Assembly (NCBI GenBank): GCA_003612285.1
Contig: RAYE01000010.1
Location: 45,565-109,564, forward strand
DNA: 64,000 nt
Origin: a bacterium D16-51
GTDB taxonomy: Bacteria > Bacillota > Clostridia > Lachnospirales > Lachnospiraceae
Direction of reading: 5' to 3'
Position numbers and translations under genes: made by a program. This document shows, piece after piece, positions 8,634-16,690 of this stretch; the first letter of the stretch is position 1, and each line of letters opens with the position of its first letter. The notes beneath the pieces are model-generated. The model was not told the DNA's origin. It saw only the letters and a program-made list of their open reading frames with translations, and did no database searches.

Positions 8634-9731
8634 GTGAAGCAGGAGTATATGAGGCGGGCAATCGAATTGGCAAAGCTGGGGATTGGAAAGGTGAATCCAA
8701 ATCCGCTGGTAGGAGCTGTTATAGTAAAAGACGGCAGGATTATCGGGGAAGGGTACCATGCAAGGTATGGAGATCTGCATGCAGAACGCCATGCATTTTC
8801 CAGGCTGACAGAGGAGGCGAAAGACGCCGAGATGTATGTTACGCTGGAGCCATGCTGCCACTATGGGAAACAGCCTCCTTGTACACAGGCTATTATAGAG
8901 CATGGGATTAAAAGGGTTTATGTGGGTTCAGATGACCCGAATGCATTGGTTGCAGGAAAAGGGATCCAAACGCTTCGGAAAGCTGGGATAGAAGTGGAAA
9001 CCCAAGTGCTGAAAGAAGAATGCGATGCGTTAAATCCGGTATTCTTTCATTTTATTTCTACAAAAACGCCTTTCGTCGTAATAAAATATGCTATGACTAT
9101 GGATGGAAAGATTGCCTGCGATACAGGAAAGAGCCAATGGATTACAGGAAAAGAAGCACGCAGCCATGTACAGGAAACACGCAATGCGCTTATGGGGATT
9201 ATGGTGGGAATCCAGACAATTATAACAGATAACCCAAGGCTTACCTGCCGTATTCCGGGCGGCCGAAATCCAATCCGTATTATTTGCGACAGCCATTTGC
9301 GGATACCGATGGCGGCAGAGGTTGTACAGACTGCCAAAAAAACCCCGACAATTGTGGCGACTGTGTCATCAGAGCAGGAAAAAATCTGTGCGCTGCAAAA
9401 AGCAGGGGTAAAGGTGATTATAACAGATAGTACAGATGGAAAGGTCGACTTGCGGGATTTAATGCAAAAACTTGGACAGGAAAAAATAGACAGCATTTTA
9501 CTGGAAGGGGGAGGGACGCTGAATCAGAACGCTTTGCAAAGTGGAATTGTAAACCATATGCAGATTTACCTTGCCCCGAAGATATTTGGCGGAACCGGGA
9601 AATATACCCCAGTTTCCGGGACAGGGGTTAGAGAGCCAGACGAAGCATATCTGCTTACTAACCGAAAAATGAGGACATTTGGAGATGATATCCTGCTGGA
9701 ATATGATGTGGCAAAACGCAGGGCAGAATGA
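8634..9731 (+). CDS. ribD: bifunctional riboflavin deaminase/reductase RibD
   Basis: 365 residues starting at GTG 8634, which has AGGAGG nine bases upstream; the longer ORF would start inside the riboswitch terminator. The N-terminal deaminase half has the zinc site His49-Ala-Glu51, Cys74 in PCCHYGKQPPC and Cys83; the C-terminal half (from ~residue 145, VVIKYAMTMDGKIA) is the NADPH-dependent reductase with LLEGGGTLN. The protein converts diamino-hydroxy-phosphoribosylaminopyrimidine to the ribitylamino-uracil phosphate in two steps. It is the first gene of the FMN-riboswitch operon and is followed after 31 bases by ribE. Confidence 0.95.
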   Translation: MKQEYMRRAIELAKLGIGKVNPNPLVGAVIVKDGRIIGEGYHARYGDLHAERHAFSRLTEEAKDAEMYVTLEPCCHYGKQPPCTQAIIEHGIKRVYVGSDDPNALVAGKGIQTLRKAGIEVETQVLKEECDALNPVFFHFISTKTPFVVIKYAMTMDGKIACDTGKSQWITGKEARSHVQETRNALMGIMVGIQTIITDNPRLTCRIPGGRNPIRIICDSHLRIPMAAEVVQTAKKTPTIVATVSSEQEKICALQKAGVKVIITDSTDGKVDLRDLMQKLGQEKIDSILLEGGGTLNQNALQSGIVNHMQIYLAPKIFGGTGKYTPVSGTGVREPDEAYLLTNRKMRTFGDDILLEYDVAKRRAE

Positions 9732-9762
9732 TTTGAAGAAAAAAGGAAGGAGGGAACTTCTG

Positions 9763-10431
9763 ATGTTTACAGGGATAATTGAAGAAGTTGGAAAAATCCG
9801 TTCTGTTGCCAGGGGAAGTAACTCGGCTGTCCTGACGGTTGAGGCTGCCAGAGTATTAGAGGGAAGTAAAGTTGGGGACAGCATTGCAGTAAATGGGGTC
9901 TGTCTCACTGTTACGTCAATGGCTTCAGGCCAGTTTACAGCAGATGTTATGGCTGAAACACTCCGCCGCAGTTCTTTGGGAAGATTTTCAAGAGGCAGCA
10001 AAGTAAATTTGGAAAGGGCTATGCCGGCAAATGGGCGTTTTGGAGGCCATATTGTATCAGGGCACATTGATGGGACGGGAACTGTCCTGTCTTTAAAACC
10101 GGAAGATAATGCAGTCTGGGTAAGGATTCAGGCAGAAAAGGATGTGCTGAAATATATTGTAGAAAAAGGTTCTGTAGCAATTGATGGAATCAGCCTTACT
10201 GTTGCAGATGTGACAGAAACTGACTTTTCCGTGTCGGTGATTCCGCATACGGGTGAAGAAACAACCTTACTTTCTAAAACAGCAGGTGATATTGTAAATC
10301 TGGAAAACGATGTGATTGGGAAATATGTAGATAAACTCCTCCATTTTCAGAATGGGGAAAATATGGAAGGGCAGAAGGAAACAAAGGGTTCTGGGATTAC
10401 AAGGGACTTTTTGTGGGAAAATGGATTTTAG
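9763..10431 (+). CDS. ribE: riboflavin synthase alpha chain RibE
   Basis: 222 residues from the ATG of [10 protein letters not shown], preceded by GGAGGGAACTTCTG. The two lumazine-binding repeats are visible: residues 1-~97 (with GVCLTVTS) and ~98-200 (SGHIDGTG, then GISLTVADV). The enzyme dismutates two 6,7-dimethyl-8-ribityllumazine molecules to riboflavin and the pyrimidine precursor, working with lumazine synthase (ribH here). The last ~20 residues after GKYVDKLL are a short tail not expected to be catalytic. Second gene of the operon; ribBA starts 35 bases downstream. Confidence 0.95.
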   Translation: MFTGIIEEVGKIRSVARGSNSAVLTVEAARVLEGSKVGDSIAVNGVCLTVTSMASGQFTADVMAETLRRSSLGRFSRGSKVNLERAMPANGRFGGHIVSGHIDGTGTVLSLKPEDNAVWVRIQAEKDVLKYIVEKGSVAIDGISLTVADVTETDFSVSVIPHTGEETTLLSKTAGDIVNLENDVIGKYVDKLLHFQNGENMEGQKETKGSGITRDFLWENGF

Positions 10432-10466
10432 CATGTTCTTGGGCAGGCAGAAAAGGGGAAAGAAAG

Positions 10467-11669
10467 ATGGATTTTGAATTTAATACAATTGAAGAATTAG
10501 CAGAAGATATTAAAAATGGAAAAATCGTGGTGCTGATTGATGATGAAGACAGGGAAAACGAAGGGGATGTTATTTGCGCAGCACAGTTTGCGACAACGGA
10601 AAATGTAAATTTTATGGCTTCCTATGCAAAAGGGCTGATTTGTATGCCAATGGATGAGGGATATACAGATAGACTTGGGCTTCACCAGATGTGCGAGGTA
10701 AATACAGATAACCACTGTACGGCATTTACTGTTTCGATTGATTATATAGATACAGAAACAGGTATTTCCGCATATGAGCGTTCTATTACAGCGATGAAAA
10801 CAGTGGAAGAAGGCATAAAGCCATCTGATTTTCGGACGCCGGGGCATATGTTCCCGCTTCAGGCAAAAAAGGACGGGGTACTGGAGCGGAATGGCCATAC
10901 GGAAGCGACGGTTGATTTGATAAAGATTGCGGGGCTGAAACCGGTAGGCCTGTGCTGCGAAATTATGCGGGAGGACGGGTATATGGCGCGTACTCCTGAA
11001 CTGACTGCATTTGCACAGAAACACCACCTAAAAATTGGCAGAATTGCAGACCTGGTGCAATACCGCAAGGAACATGAAGTGCTTGTAGAATGTGTTGCGA
11101 AAGCGGCCATGCCGACCCGTTATGGGGAGTTTACAATCTATGGATATGTCAATAAATTAAATGGCGAGCACCATGTTGCTTTGGTGAAAGGGGATATTAC
11201 GGATGGAGCGCCAGTCCTCTGCCGCGTACATTCTGAATGCCTGACAGGTGATGCGCTGGGTTCTGCAAGGTGCGACTGCGGGCAGCAGTATGATGCGGCG
11301 ATGAAAATGATTGCAAAAGAGGGAAGGGGGGTTCTATTGTATATGCGCCAGGAGGGGCGTGGGATTGGCTTGATTAATAAAATCCGCGCTTATGAGCTCC
11401 AGGACCAGGGAAGGGATACTGTGGAGGCAAACCTGGAGCTGGGCTTTCCGGAGGATGCGCGGGATTATACAATTGGAACACAGATTCTTGTTGATTTGGG
11501 AGTCCGCCAGATGCGCCTGATGACAAATAATCCATTAAAGGTATATGGCTTGTCCGGCTATAACCTAGAAATTGTGGAGCGTGTCCCGATTGAAATGGAA
11601 CCAGGGAAATACGACTTGTTTTATTTAAAAACGAAAAAAGAAAAAATGGGACATATTTTGGATTTATAG
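10467..11669 (+). CDS. ribBA: bifunctional DHBP synthase / GTP cyclohydrolase II RibBA
   Basis: 400 residues; start at ATG 10467 after GGGGAAAGAAAG, in preference to the ORF start 54 bases upstream that overlaps no good ribosome-binding site. Residues 1-~200 are 3,4-dihydroxy-2-butanone-4-phosphate synthase, with the acidic [10 protein letters not shown] motif (25-34) that binds metal and ribulose-5-phosphate. The rest is GTP cyclohydrolase II, with zinc cysteines Cys258, Cys269 and Cys271 ([16 protein letters not shown]) and the catalytic RQEGRGIGL. The fused enzyme supplies both starting precursors of riboflavin. Third gene in the operon. Confidence 0.96.
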   Translation: MDFEFNTIEELAEDIKNGKIVVLIDDEDRENEGDVICAAQFATTENVNFMASYAKGLICMPMDEGYTDRLGLHQMCEVNTDNHCTAFTVSIDYIDTETGISAYERSITAMKTVEEGIKPSDFRTPGHMFPLQAKKDGVLERNGHTEATVDLIKIAGLKPVGLCCEIMREDGYMARTPELTAFAQKHHLKIGRIADLVQYRKEHEVLVECVAKAAMPTRYGEFTIYGYVNKLNGEHHVALVKGDITDGAPVLCRVHSECLTGDALGSARCDCGQQYDAAMKMIAKEGRGVLLYMRQEGRGIGLINKIRAYELQDQGRDTVEANLELGFPEDARDYTIGTQILVDLGVRQMRLMTNNPLKVYGLSGYNLEIVERVPIEMEPGKYDLFYLKTKKEKMGHILDL

Positions 11670-11704
11670 TACTAGAGCAGCAAAAAATAGAAGGAGGCAT
11701 TTAA

Positions 11705-12166
11705 ATGAGAGTTTTAGAAGGAAATGTAATCGCAGGAGATGTAAAAATTGCAATTGTAGGCGCACGTTTTAATGAATTTATTGTGTCAAAGCTAATTAGC
11801 GGGGCACAGGACGGTCTAGTGCGTCATGGGGTAAAGGATGACGATATTACGTTAGCCTGGGTGCCGGGGGCTTTTGAAATCCCATTGGCGGCAAAAAAGC
11901 TTGCAATGTCAGGAAAATATGACGCAGTGATCTGCCTTGGCGCGGTCATCCGCGGTGCAACAAGCCATTATGACTATGTCTGCGCAGAGGTTTCCAAAGG
12001 GATTGCTGCAGTCAGCCTGGAAGCAGGGATTCCGGTTATGTTTGGCATACTGACGACAGACAATATAGAACAGGCAATTGAACGGGCCGGGACAAAAGCA
12101 GGGAATAAAGGGTATGATTGTGCTTTGGGAGCAATTGAGATGATTAACCTGACAAGGCAGATGTAA
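11705..12166 (+). CDS. ribH: 6,7-dimethyl-8-ribityllumazine synthase RibH
   Basis: 153 residues, the normal length for this enzyme, with AAGGAGG eight bases before the ATG. Recognisable blocks are [20 protein letters not shown] and [14 protein letters not shown], the last with the catalytic-loop His. It condenses 3,4-dihydroxy-2-butanone-4-phosphate with ribitylaminouracil to lumazine and typically assembles as a 60-subunit or pentameric shell. Last gene of the operon; a dispersed hairpin repeat begins directly after its stop codon and may terminate or stabilise the mRNA. Confidence 0.97.
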   Translation: MRVLEGNVIAGDVKIAIVGARFNEFIVSKLISGAQDGLVRHGVKDDDITLAWVPGAFEIPLAAKKLAMSGKYDAVICLGAVIRGATSHYDYVCAEVSKGIAAVSLEAGIPVMFGILTTDNIEQAIERAGTKAGNKGYDCALGAIEMINLTRQM

Positions 12167-12240
12167 AAATTTATTCCCGCGAAGACCAAGTTTGGGTGAT
12201 GCAAGCCTGATTACATCACCCGAACACGCCCGCGAGGATC
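12167..12240 (+). repeat. CCCGCGA-flanked hairpin repeat, copy 1 (after ribH)
   Basis: Starts at the ribH stop codon. A 12-bp imperfect stem (GTTTGGGTGATG with CATCACCCGAAC) is bracketed by direct repeats CCCGCGAAG and CCCGCGAGG. A related copy in opposite orientation lies at 55249-55325, sharing AAATTTATTCCCGCGAAG and CGCCCGCGAGG at its edges. It has no T-run, so it is a poor intrinsic terminator by itself. Confidence 0.65.
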
Positions 12241-12303
12241 AGATTCCCCTAATCTTCAAGCTTTCAAAAATCCTGCTCTCCATTCCATATTGTCTTCTAA
12301 CGC

Positions 12304-12504
12304 CTATTTCCCATTAATATGCTCATCTAATTTCTGAATCATTTCCTCCAAGTCACACTGGTGCGTTTGACATGCCTGCTCTAATGTCTCCCGCGGGGAC
12401 AAGTGACAGGAAACACAATGCATCCCCATTTCATTAAAACATTGTGCCGCAGAAGGATGATACTGTAAAATTGCCCCAATTAATGAATATTTTGTAATAA
12501 CCAT
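12304..12504 (-). CDS. DUF1858 domain protein (hybrid-cluster-protein-associated disulfide type)
   Basis: 66 residues, essentially one DUF1858 domain: a short helical protein with Cys30-xx-Cys33 in GMHCVSCHLSPRETLEQAC. Relatives are found beside or fused to redox and hybrid-cluster proteins and are thought to bind a metal or form a redox disulfide; no function is proven. Start ATG follows GAGGTAGTT. It stands alone between the riboflavin operon and the anti-sigma factor gene, so context gives no further clue. Confidence 0.8.
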   Translation of the reverse strand: MVITKYSLIGAILQYHPSAAQCFNEMGMHCVSCHLSPRETLEQACQTHQCDLEEMIQKLDEHINGK

Positions 12505-12558
12505 AACTACCTCATTTCTATAGACTAATTTATGTGATGCCCAACGTTATTTGTGTGT

Positions 12559-13362
12559 TTAATAAAATCTTCGGTAAAACATCCCTAAAGCAATACTTTC
12601 TGCAATAACCAATACCAGATAACCTCCAACGGTTTCCAGCACCGGCAAAAAACCGCCAGCGCCATCCACCTGGTACAATCCAGCCCGCATATTCAGCAAA
12701 GCTGTAACCCCAGCCAGCAGTACCATTACAACCGTATGGTTATACTCCCTGCCCATTCTCTGTGTCAGAAAATAGATGAGCAGCGCCAAAAGATAAACGC
12801 CAGCCAAAATAATTATCTGTTTCTCCATAAATCCCCCTGCCCGCTCTGCTGCCATCCCCCAAAACAACATATCCCCGCCTTCTGATTTACTAAAAAGAGA
12901 ACAAAACAAAACTGAAATATAGAGAAACGAACTGCCTTCCACAAAAAAAATTATCCCCTCCTTTTTCAAGGATATACTGCATTGCTTCCAGCCGTCTGCT
13001 ATATGGAACAATAAAATAATGTATATTGGGTAAAATATGCAATTTGTAAGATATAAAGAAGAAAAAAACGCATATCCCCTAAGGTTAAAACTAAACTGCA
13101 AAACTGACAGCAAAAGAAATAAAACAAAAAGGCCTCTTTGTTCCAGCTTCTTTTTTTGCCCCATCTTTTTCAAATAATCTGCTACCCTGCCATCTGCTTT
13201 TTCTGACACAAAATCATGCTTTTTTATCAAATCATACGCTTTTTTACACTCACTGCATTCCGCAAAATGTTTATCTATCATTTGATTTGATTCTTCTGAT
13301 GTAACTCCATCCAAATAGGAAGGCAATAAATCCCTGATAATATTACAATGTACTTTTTCCAT
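12559..13362 (-). CDS. membrane anti-sigma factor with N-terminal zinc-finger domain
   Basis: 267 residues from ATG 13362 (GGGGGAG six bases upstream). The N-terminus has a zf-HC2-type signature, His32-xxx-Cys36-xx-Cys39 in KHFAECSECKK, the anti-sigma zinc module that holds ECF sigma factors inactive. After residue ~85 come about six hydrophobic membrane segments with short loops. Its first 20 bases overlap the end of the sigma factor gene, so the two are translationally coupled; the signal it senses is unknown. Confidence 0.82.
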   Translation of the reverse strand: MEKVHCNIIRDLLPSYLDGVTSEESNQMIDKHFAECSECKKAYDLIKKHDFVSEKADGRVADYLKKMGQKKKLEQRGLFVLFLLLSVLQFSFNLRGYAFFSSLYLTNCIFYPIYIILLFHIADGWKQCSISLKKEGIIFFVEGSSFLYISVLFCSLFSKSEGGDMLFWGMAAERAGGFMEKQIIILAGVYLLALLIYFLTQRMGREYNHTVVMVLLAGVTALLNMRAGLYQVDGAGGFLPVLETVGGYLVLVIAESIALGMFYRRFY

Positions 13363-13852
13363 GTTTTTCTCCCCCTTCACTGGAATAATACTCTTTCACA
13401 ACTTTTTCTTTGCCCCTGTAAAAATTTACACGCGCCCAATTCTCACTTTTTCCAAGTATTTCCCCAATCTCTTTAAAAGACAATGCCCCTGTAATCCGCA
13501 GATACATTACCTCCCGCATCTTTCCAGGCAATTTCTGCATTAATTTCAATACATCCAGCAGTTCAATTTTGGCAAGCGCCTCCCGTTCGGGCGTAATCTC
13601 AAAAATCTCTTCCCTGCCAGAAAAATCATCCGGAACTTGCCTTTTATTTTTAGAAAGATACTGGTAATAAGCATTCTTTGCAATGGAACATAACCAGGTG
13701 GATATTTTGCAGCTCCCATCATAATTCCCAATCGACTGGTATGCTTTCAAAAAAGTCTCCTGCGTCAATTCCTCTGCAACGTCCTTATCATTGCTTATGG
13801 CAAGTAAAAAGTGAAAAACTATTTTAGCATTTTCACAATATAGCTCTTCCAT
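13343..13852 (-). CDS. ECF-type RNA polymerase sigma factor
   Basis: 169 residues with the two helical regions of extracytoplasmic-function sigma factors: region 2 (AEELTQETFLKAYQSIGNYD, then STWLCSIAKNAYYQYL) for core binding and -10 recognition, and region 4 (LPGKMREVMYLRITGALSF, KEIGEILGKSENWARVNFYR) for -35 recognition. It should direct transcription of a stress or envelope regulon, probably including its own operon. The gene overlaps the downstream anti-sigma factor by 20 bases, the usual arrangement of a cognate pair. Confidence 0.93.
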   Translation of the reverse strand: MEELYCENAKIVFHFLLAISNDKDVAEELTQETFLKAYQSIGNYDGSCKISTWLCSIAKNAYYQYLSKNKRQVPDDFSGREEIFEITPEREALAKIELLDVLKLMQKLPGKMREVMYLRITGALSFKEIGEILGKSENWARVNFYRGKEKVVKEYYSSEGGEKHGKSTL

Positions 13853-13908
13853 CCACGCCTCCTTTCATTTTATTTATCCATTTAGGGGGAATTTCGTTAC
13901 AGTAAAAC

Positions 13909-13956
13909 AAAAAAGCTTCCTGTAAATTCAGCATAACAGCCAAATTTACAGGAAGT
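13909..13956 (-). terminator. terminator of the JAB-domain operon
   Basis: On the minus strand CTTCCTGTAAATT pairs with AATTTACAGGAAG (13 bp, loop of 14) and is followed by CTTTTTTGTTTT. It lies 19 bases after the 63-residue gene and upstream of the sigma factor gene. Confidence 0.9.
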
Positions 13957-13974
13957 AATTAATTACTATGTCCC

Positions 13975-14166
13975 TTAATGCCGTACATCACTTTGGATTC
14001 CATCCTCTTCTTTGGCACATCTCGCCTGAATAAGCGGAATATACTTCTTTATCATCTCTTGCGTAATCCGTTCTCCTTTTTCTATCAATTCTGCCTGTTT
14101 CTGCCCCCATTCTGCTGCCACCTTATTATCTTCTAACTTCTCACTTAACAGCATCTGCCCAAGCAT
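13975..14166 (-). CDS. small hypothetical protein
   Basis: 63 residues, mostly helical and charged (KLEDNKVAAEWGQKQAELIE), with no membrane segment. A strong AAGGGGG ribosome-binding site precedes the ATG. It begins 12 bases after the JAB-domain gene and ends just before a terminator, so the two form a small operon. I do not recognise the family; the layout would fit an accessory or inhibitor protein for the JAB protein, but that is only inference. Confidence 0.7.
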   Translation of the reverse strand: MLGQMLLSEKLEDNKVAAEWGQKQAELIEKGERITQEMIKKYIPLIQARCAKEEDGIQSDVRH

Positions 14167-14178
14167 AATAACACCCCC

Positions 14179-14787
14179 TTAATGATCCTCATATATAACA
14201 TTTGCACTATGGCACTCTGATAAAAAAAGCGACACCGCCTTTTGATAATCTCGCAGCCCACTCCCTGCATTATGAATAGTTACTACATCATTATATATAT
14301 TAATTGCACATTTCTGGTCAAAATTAACCCTTTTTACCAAATAAGAAATATTACCAAGATTAGTCACTACTACCATCATTTTAACTGTTCTGTTTTGCAA
14401 GAAAAATTTGATATCCCCTAATGAAAATTTCGATAAAGAAGGATGATTATGCAGGACAATTACTACGCATTCTAAAGATGCTGCCAAAAGATGGTATGAA
14501 ACAGTATTCATATATGGATCAACAGCATGTTCATCCCCTAATGCCACTCCCATAAATTCTTTGCCTTGTGAAATTAAATTACGGTAATCCAAACTATATG
14601 TCAATGCAACTTCATTGGAATTATTTTCCTCTTTTGAAATCCGCAATACCTCTTTGGCAAATTCCTGTAACATCCCATATTCACTTTCAGGTATTTCTCT
14701 ATATCTAACTAATGGCACCTTTTCAATTGCTTCATCAGTAATTAATATTTTATGGTCCCGTTTTTTGGCCATTTCCAAATCATGCAA
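14179..14787 (-). CDS. JAB/RadC-like metalloprotease-fold protein
   Basis: 202 residues. The central part (residues ~70-170) resembles RadC/JAMM domains: VIVLHNHPSLSKFSLGDI contains the His-x-His and the downstream Ser-xx-Asp expected for zinc binding, but the gap between HNH and Ser is six residues instead of the usual seven of RadC (HNHPSGDPxPSxxD). RadC-like proteins are linked to mobile elements and polymorphic toxins, and enzymatic activity is rarely shown. Translation probably begins at TTG 14787, eight bases after GGAGG, because the nearby ATG is out of frame. First gene of a two-gene unit with its own terminator. Confidence 0.75.
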   Translation of the reverse strand: MHDLEMAKKRDHKILITDEAIEKVPLVRYREIPESEYGMLQEFAKEVLRISKEENNSNEVALTYSLDYRNLISQGKEFMGVALGDEHAVDPYMNTVSYHLLAASLECVVIVLHNHPSLSKFSLGDIKFFLQNRTVKMMVVVTNLGNISYLVKRVNFDQKCAINIYNDVVTIHNAGSGLRDYQKAVSLFLSECHSANVIYEDH

Positions 14788-14974
14788 TTCATTTTCCTCC
14801 GAAATATCTCATTCTTTCTTTTCTGCATTTATTATAACTCTCCCCAACACATCCTACAACTTATATTTTTTCACATAGCACCCACACTCCTCTAAAGTAA
14901 TTATGGCTGTTTCATTCCCATACCCTATCAGGGTTTCTGCACGCTCCTCTATAGATTGCATCAGAAGTGAAAAA

Positions 14975-16669
14975 TCATTCATCTTCCCAGTCATCCCAAT
15001 CAGGGTATTGTTCCGGTGCCTCCCCCTTGCTTTTTACAACTACAGGCACTTCCGTATCTTCCTCCTTTACCTGCAGCACCTTGCACTGGAACCTCCATTC
15101 ATCCCCAAAATCAAAAAGATATTTGAATTTCATTCCCTTTTCAAGTCCTGCCTGGCTTAACCGAAATCTATCAGTTGTATAAGAACCAAAGTCCGCTGCC
15201 TCTCTCATATAGTAGCAGTCACTATCACTCCAAATTTTATTATCCATAAAGAAAGCATGGGCATGGTCATCATCAAACTCAAAAGCGTCTATAATTGCAG
15301 AATGCAGATCCAGCAATAAAGCATTACATGATATCTGTATATGGCGGTAGCACCCGGCTCCGAGGGAAACACTAATAATGTATGATTTCCCCTCCGCTTC
15401 CTTTGCCAGTTTTTTACCGACAACCTCAAGCTTTGGCCTCCTGTTCTGTTCTTCCATCTCCATGCTGTTTAAAAGCCCGTCAATCTTGTCCTTTATATCG
15501 TCAGGCAGCCCGTTCTGTTCGGAAAGGAACTGAAACATATTCCGAATTTCACCCGGCATCTGCTCTAGCTGCCTGCTATCCAGTCTCAAAAGCATATCTA
15601 ACGTTTCTGAGATGTTTTCAAGAGAATCATCTTCGTCCCCGCAAAAATCTTCATAAAACTCGCTTTTAACACTTTGGAAGCATGGGAGGAAATCTTCTTC
15701 TACCAGCCTAACATTAAGTTTTTCGCAGAATGACTGGAAAAACGCATGGGTACGCCCATCCTGAACCCTTATCTCTAATGGGCAGAATTTTTCATCTAAA
15801 AGCACTTCCATAAACATATTTAAAAGTTCTTCTGGTTTCTCCTGATAATGTACAACAGGAGGCAGAGGAAGCAGGTAATCTGAATCGGTATTTACGGCAA
15901 ACAATATAATTGGAAATAAAGGAATTTCCTCGTCTTCACTCTGTACCGGCTCTTCATAGAGGACAAAGCCACACTCCCAAATGCCAGATTTTTTAAACTT
16001 TTTTATTTTTGCAATGCTAATGTCATTTGCTGCCTCTGGCGCCGGCCATTCTACTTCCCTGTCTGGCGGAAGCTTAGTTTTCCCAAGGCTGTAAACCCCA
16101 TCATGGCACTCCATCAAAAGCACTTCTTCAATATCATACTCTGCCTCTCCCAAGCCCAGTTCCTTCGCCGTTTTCCCCTTTAAAAGCTTTGAAATTTCAA
16201 TCACTGCCTCCAGCGCCTCGCAAAGCTGCCGCTGTTCCTCCTCCGTGAGTACGCCATAAGGACAATAATAAGGCTGATACTTCAAAAACCTGGGATACGC
16301 ATTTTTACCGGAAATCCGTATCCCATGGGAACGCGCAAATGCCTTTACCTCTTCCCGTTCCTCCTCAAACAAAGCATCCTTGCCCATCAGGGAAAGCTGC
16401 AGGCAGTCCTGCTGATAAACAACCTCCCTGTACTCATCCGGGCCCATCATGCTGCTTTCGGCTTTCACCATCCTTTTCAGGCTTGCAAATCCTTCCTCCC
16501 CTACATACAATTCCAGTGCACAAATTTCGCTTCCTGTTCCGGTTACCCTGACATAACCGGTTCTATTGTCGGACAGCTTTACTGCGAAAAACAAATTGCT
16601 CCATATAACATTCCATAATTTAGCTTTTTTATATTCAAACGCAAGTTCATATAACCTATCAGAAAACAT
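14975..16669 (-). CDS. pRiA4b ORF-3-like domain protein
   Basis: 564 residues. The last ~150 (from SYIISVSLGAG) form a plasmid pRiA4b ORF-3-like domain: LLDLHSAIIDAFEFDDDHAH, then KGMKFKYLFDFGDEWRFQC, the 'YxFDFGDxW' hallmark. The first ~400 residues are mixed alpha/beta and acidic, resembling DUF-type regions often joined to this module; I do not recognise a catalytic motif. The module is widespread in bacteria without known biochemical role, although it also occurs as a passenger of IS1096-like elements. It lies 21 bases downstream of metG and could be read from the same promoter. Confidence 0.75.
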   Translation of the reverse strand: MFSDRLYELAFEYKKAKLWNVIWSNLFFAVKLSDNRTGYVRVTGTGSEICALELYVGEEGFASLKRMVKAESSMMGPDEYREVVYQQDCLQLSLMGKDALFEEEREEVKAFARSHGIRISGKNAYPRFLKYQPYYCPYGVLTEEEQRQLCEALEAVIEISKLLKGKTAKELGLGEAEYDIEEVLLMECHDGVYSLGKTKLPPDREVEWPAPEAANDISIAKIKKFKKSGIWECGFVLYEEPVQSEDEEIPLFPIILFAVNTDSDYLLPLPPVVHYQEKPEELLNMFMEVLLDEKFCPLEIRVQDGRTHAFFQSFCEKLNVRLVEEDFLPCFQSVKSEFYEDFCGDEDDSLENISETLDMLLRLDSRQLEQMPGEIRNMFQFLSEQNGLPDDIKDKIDGLLNSMEMEEQNRRPKLEVVGKKLAKEAEGKSYIISVSLGAGCYRHIQISCNALLLDLHSAIIDAFEFDDDHAHAFFMDNKIWSDSDCYYMREAADFGSYTTDRFRLSQAGLEKGMKFKYLFDFGDEWRFQCKVLQVKEEDTEVPVVVKSKGEAPEQYPDWDDWEDE

Positions 16670-16690
16670 TTGTATTTTCTCCCTATCTTT

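Noticed and set aside
9498..10067. 189-codon minus-strand ORF
   Set aside because: Antisense to ribD and ribE, no ribosome-binding site.
10497..11027. 176-codon minus-strand ORF
   Set aside because: Antisense to ribBA; codon pattern and composition reflect the coding strand.
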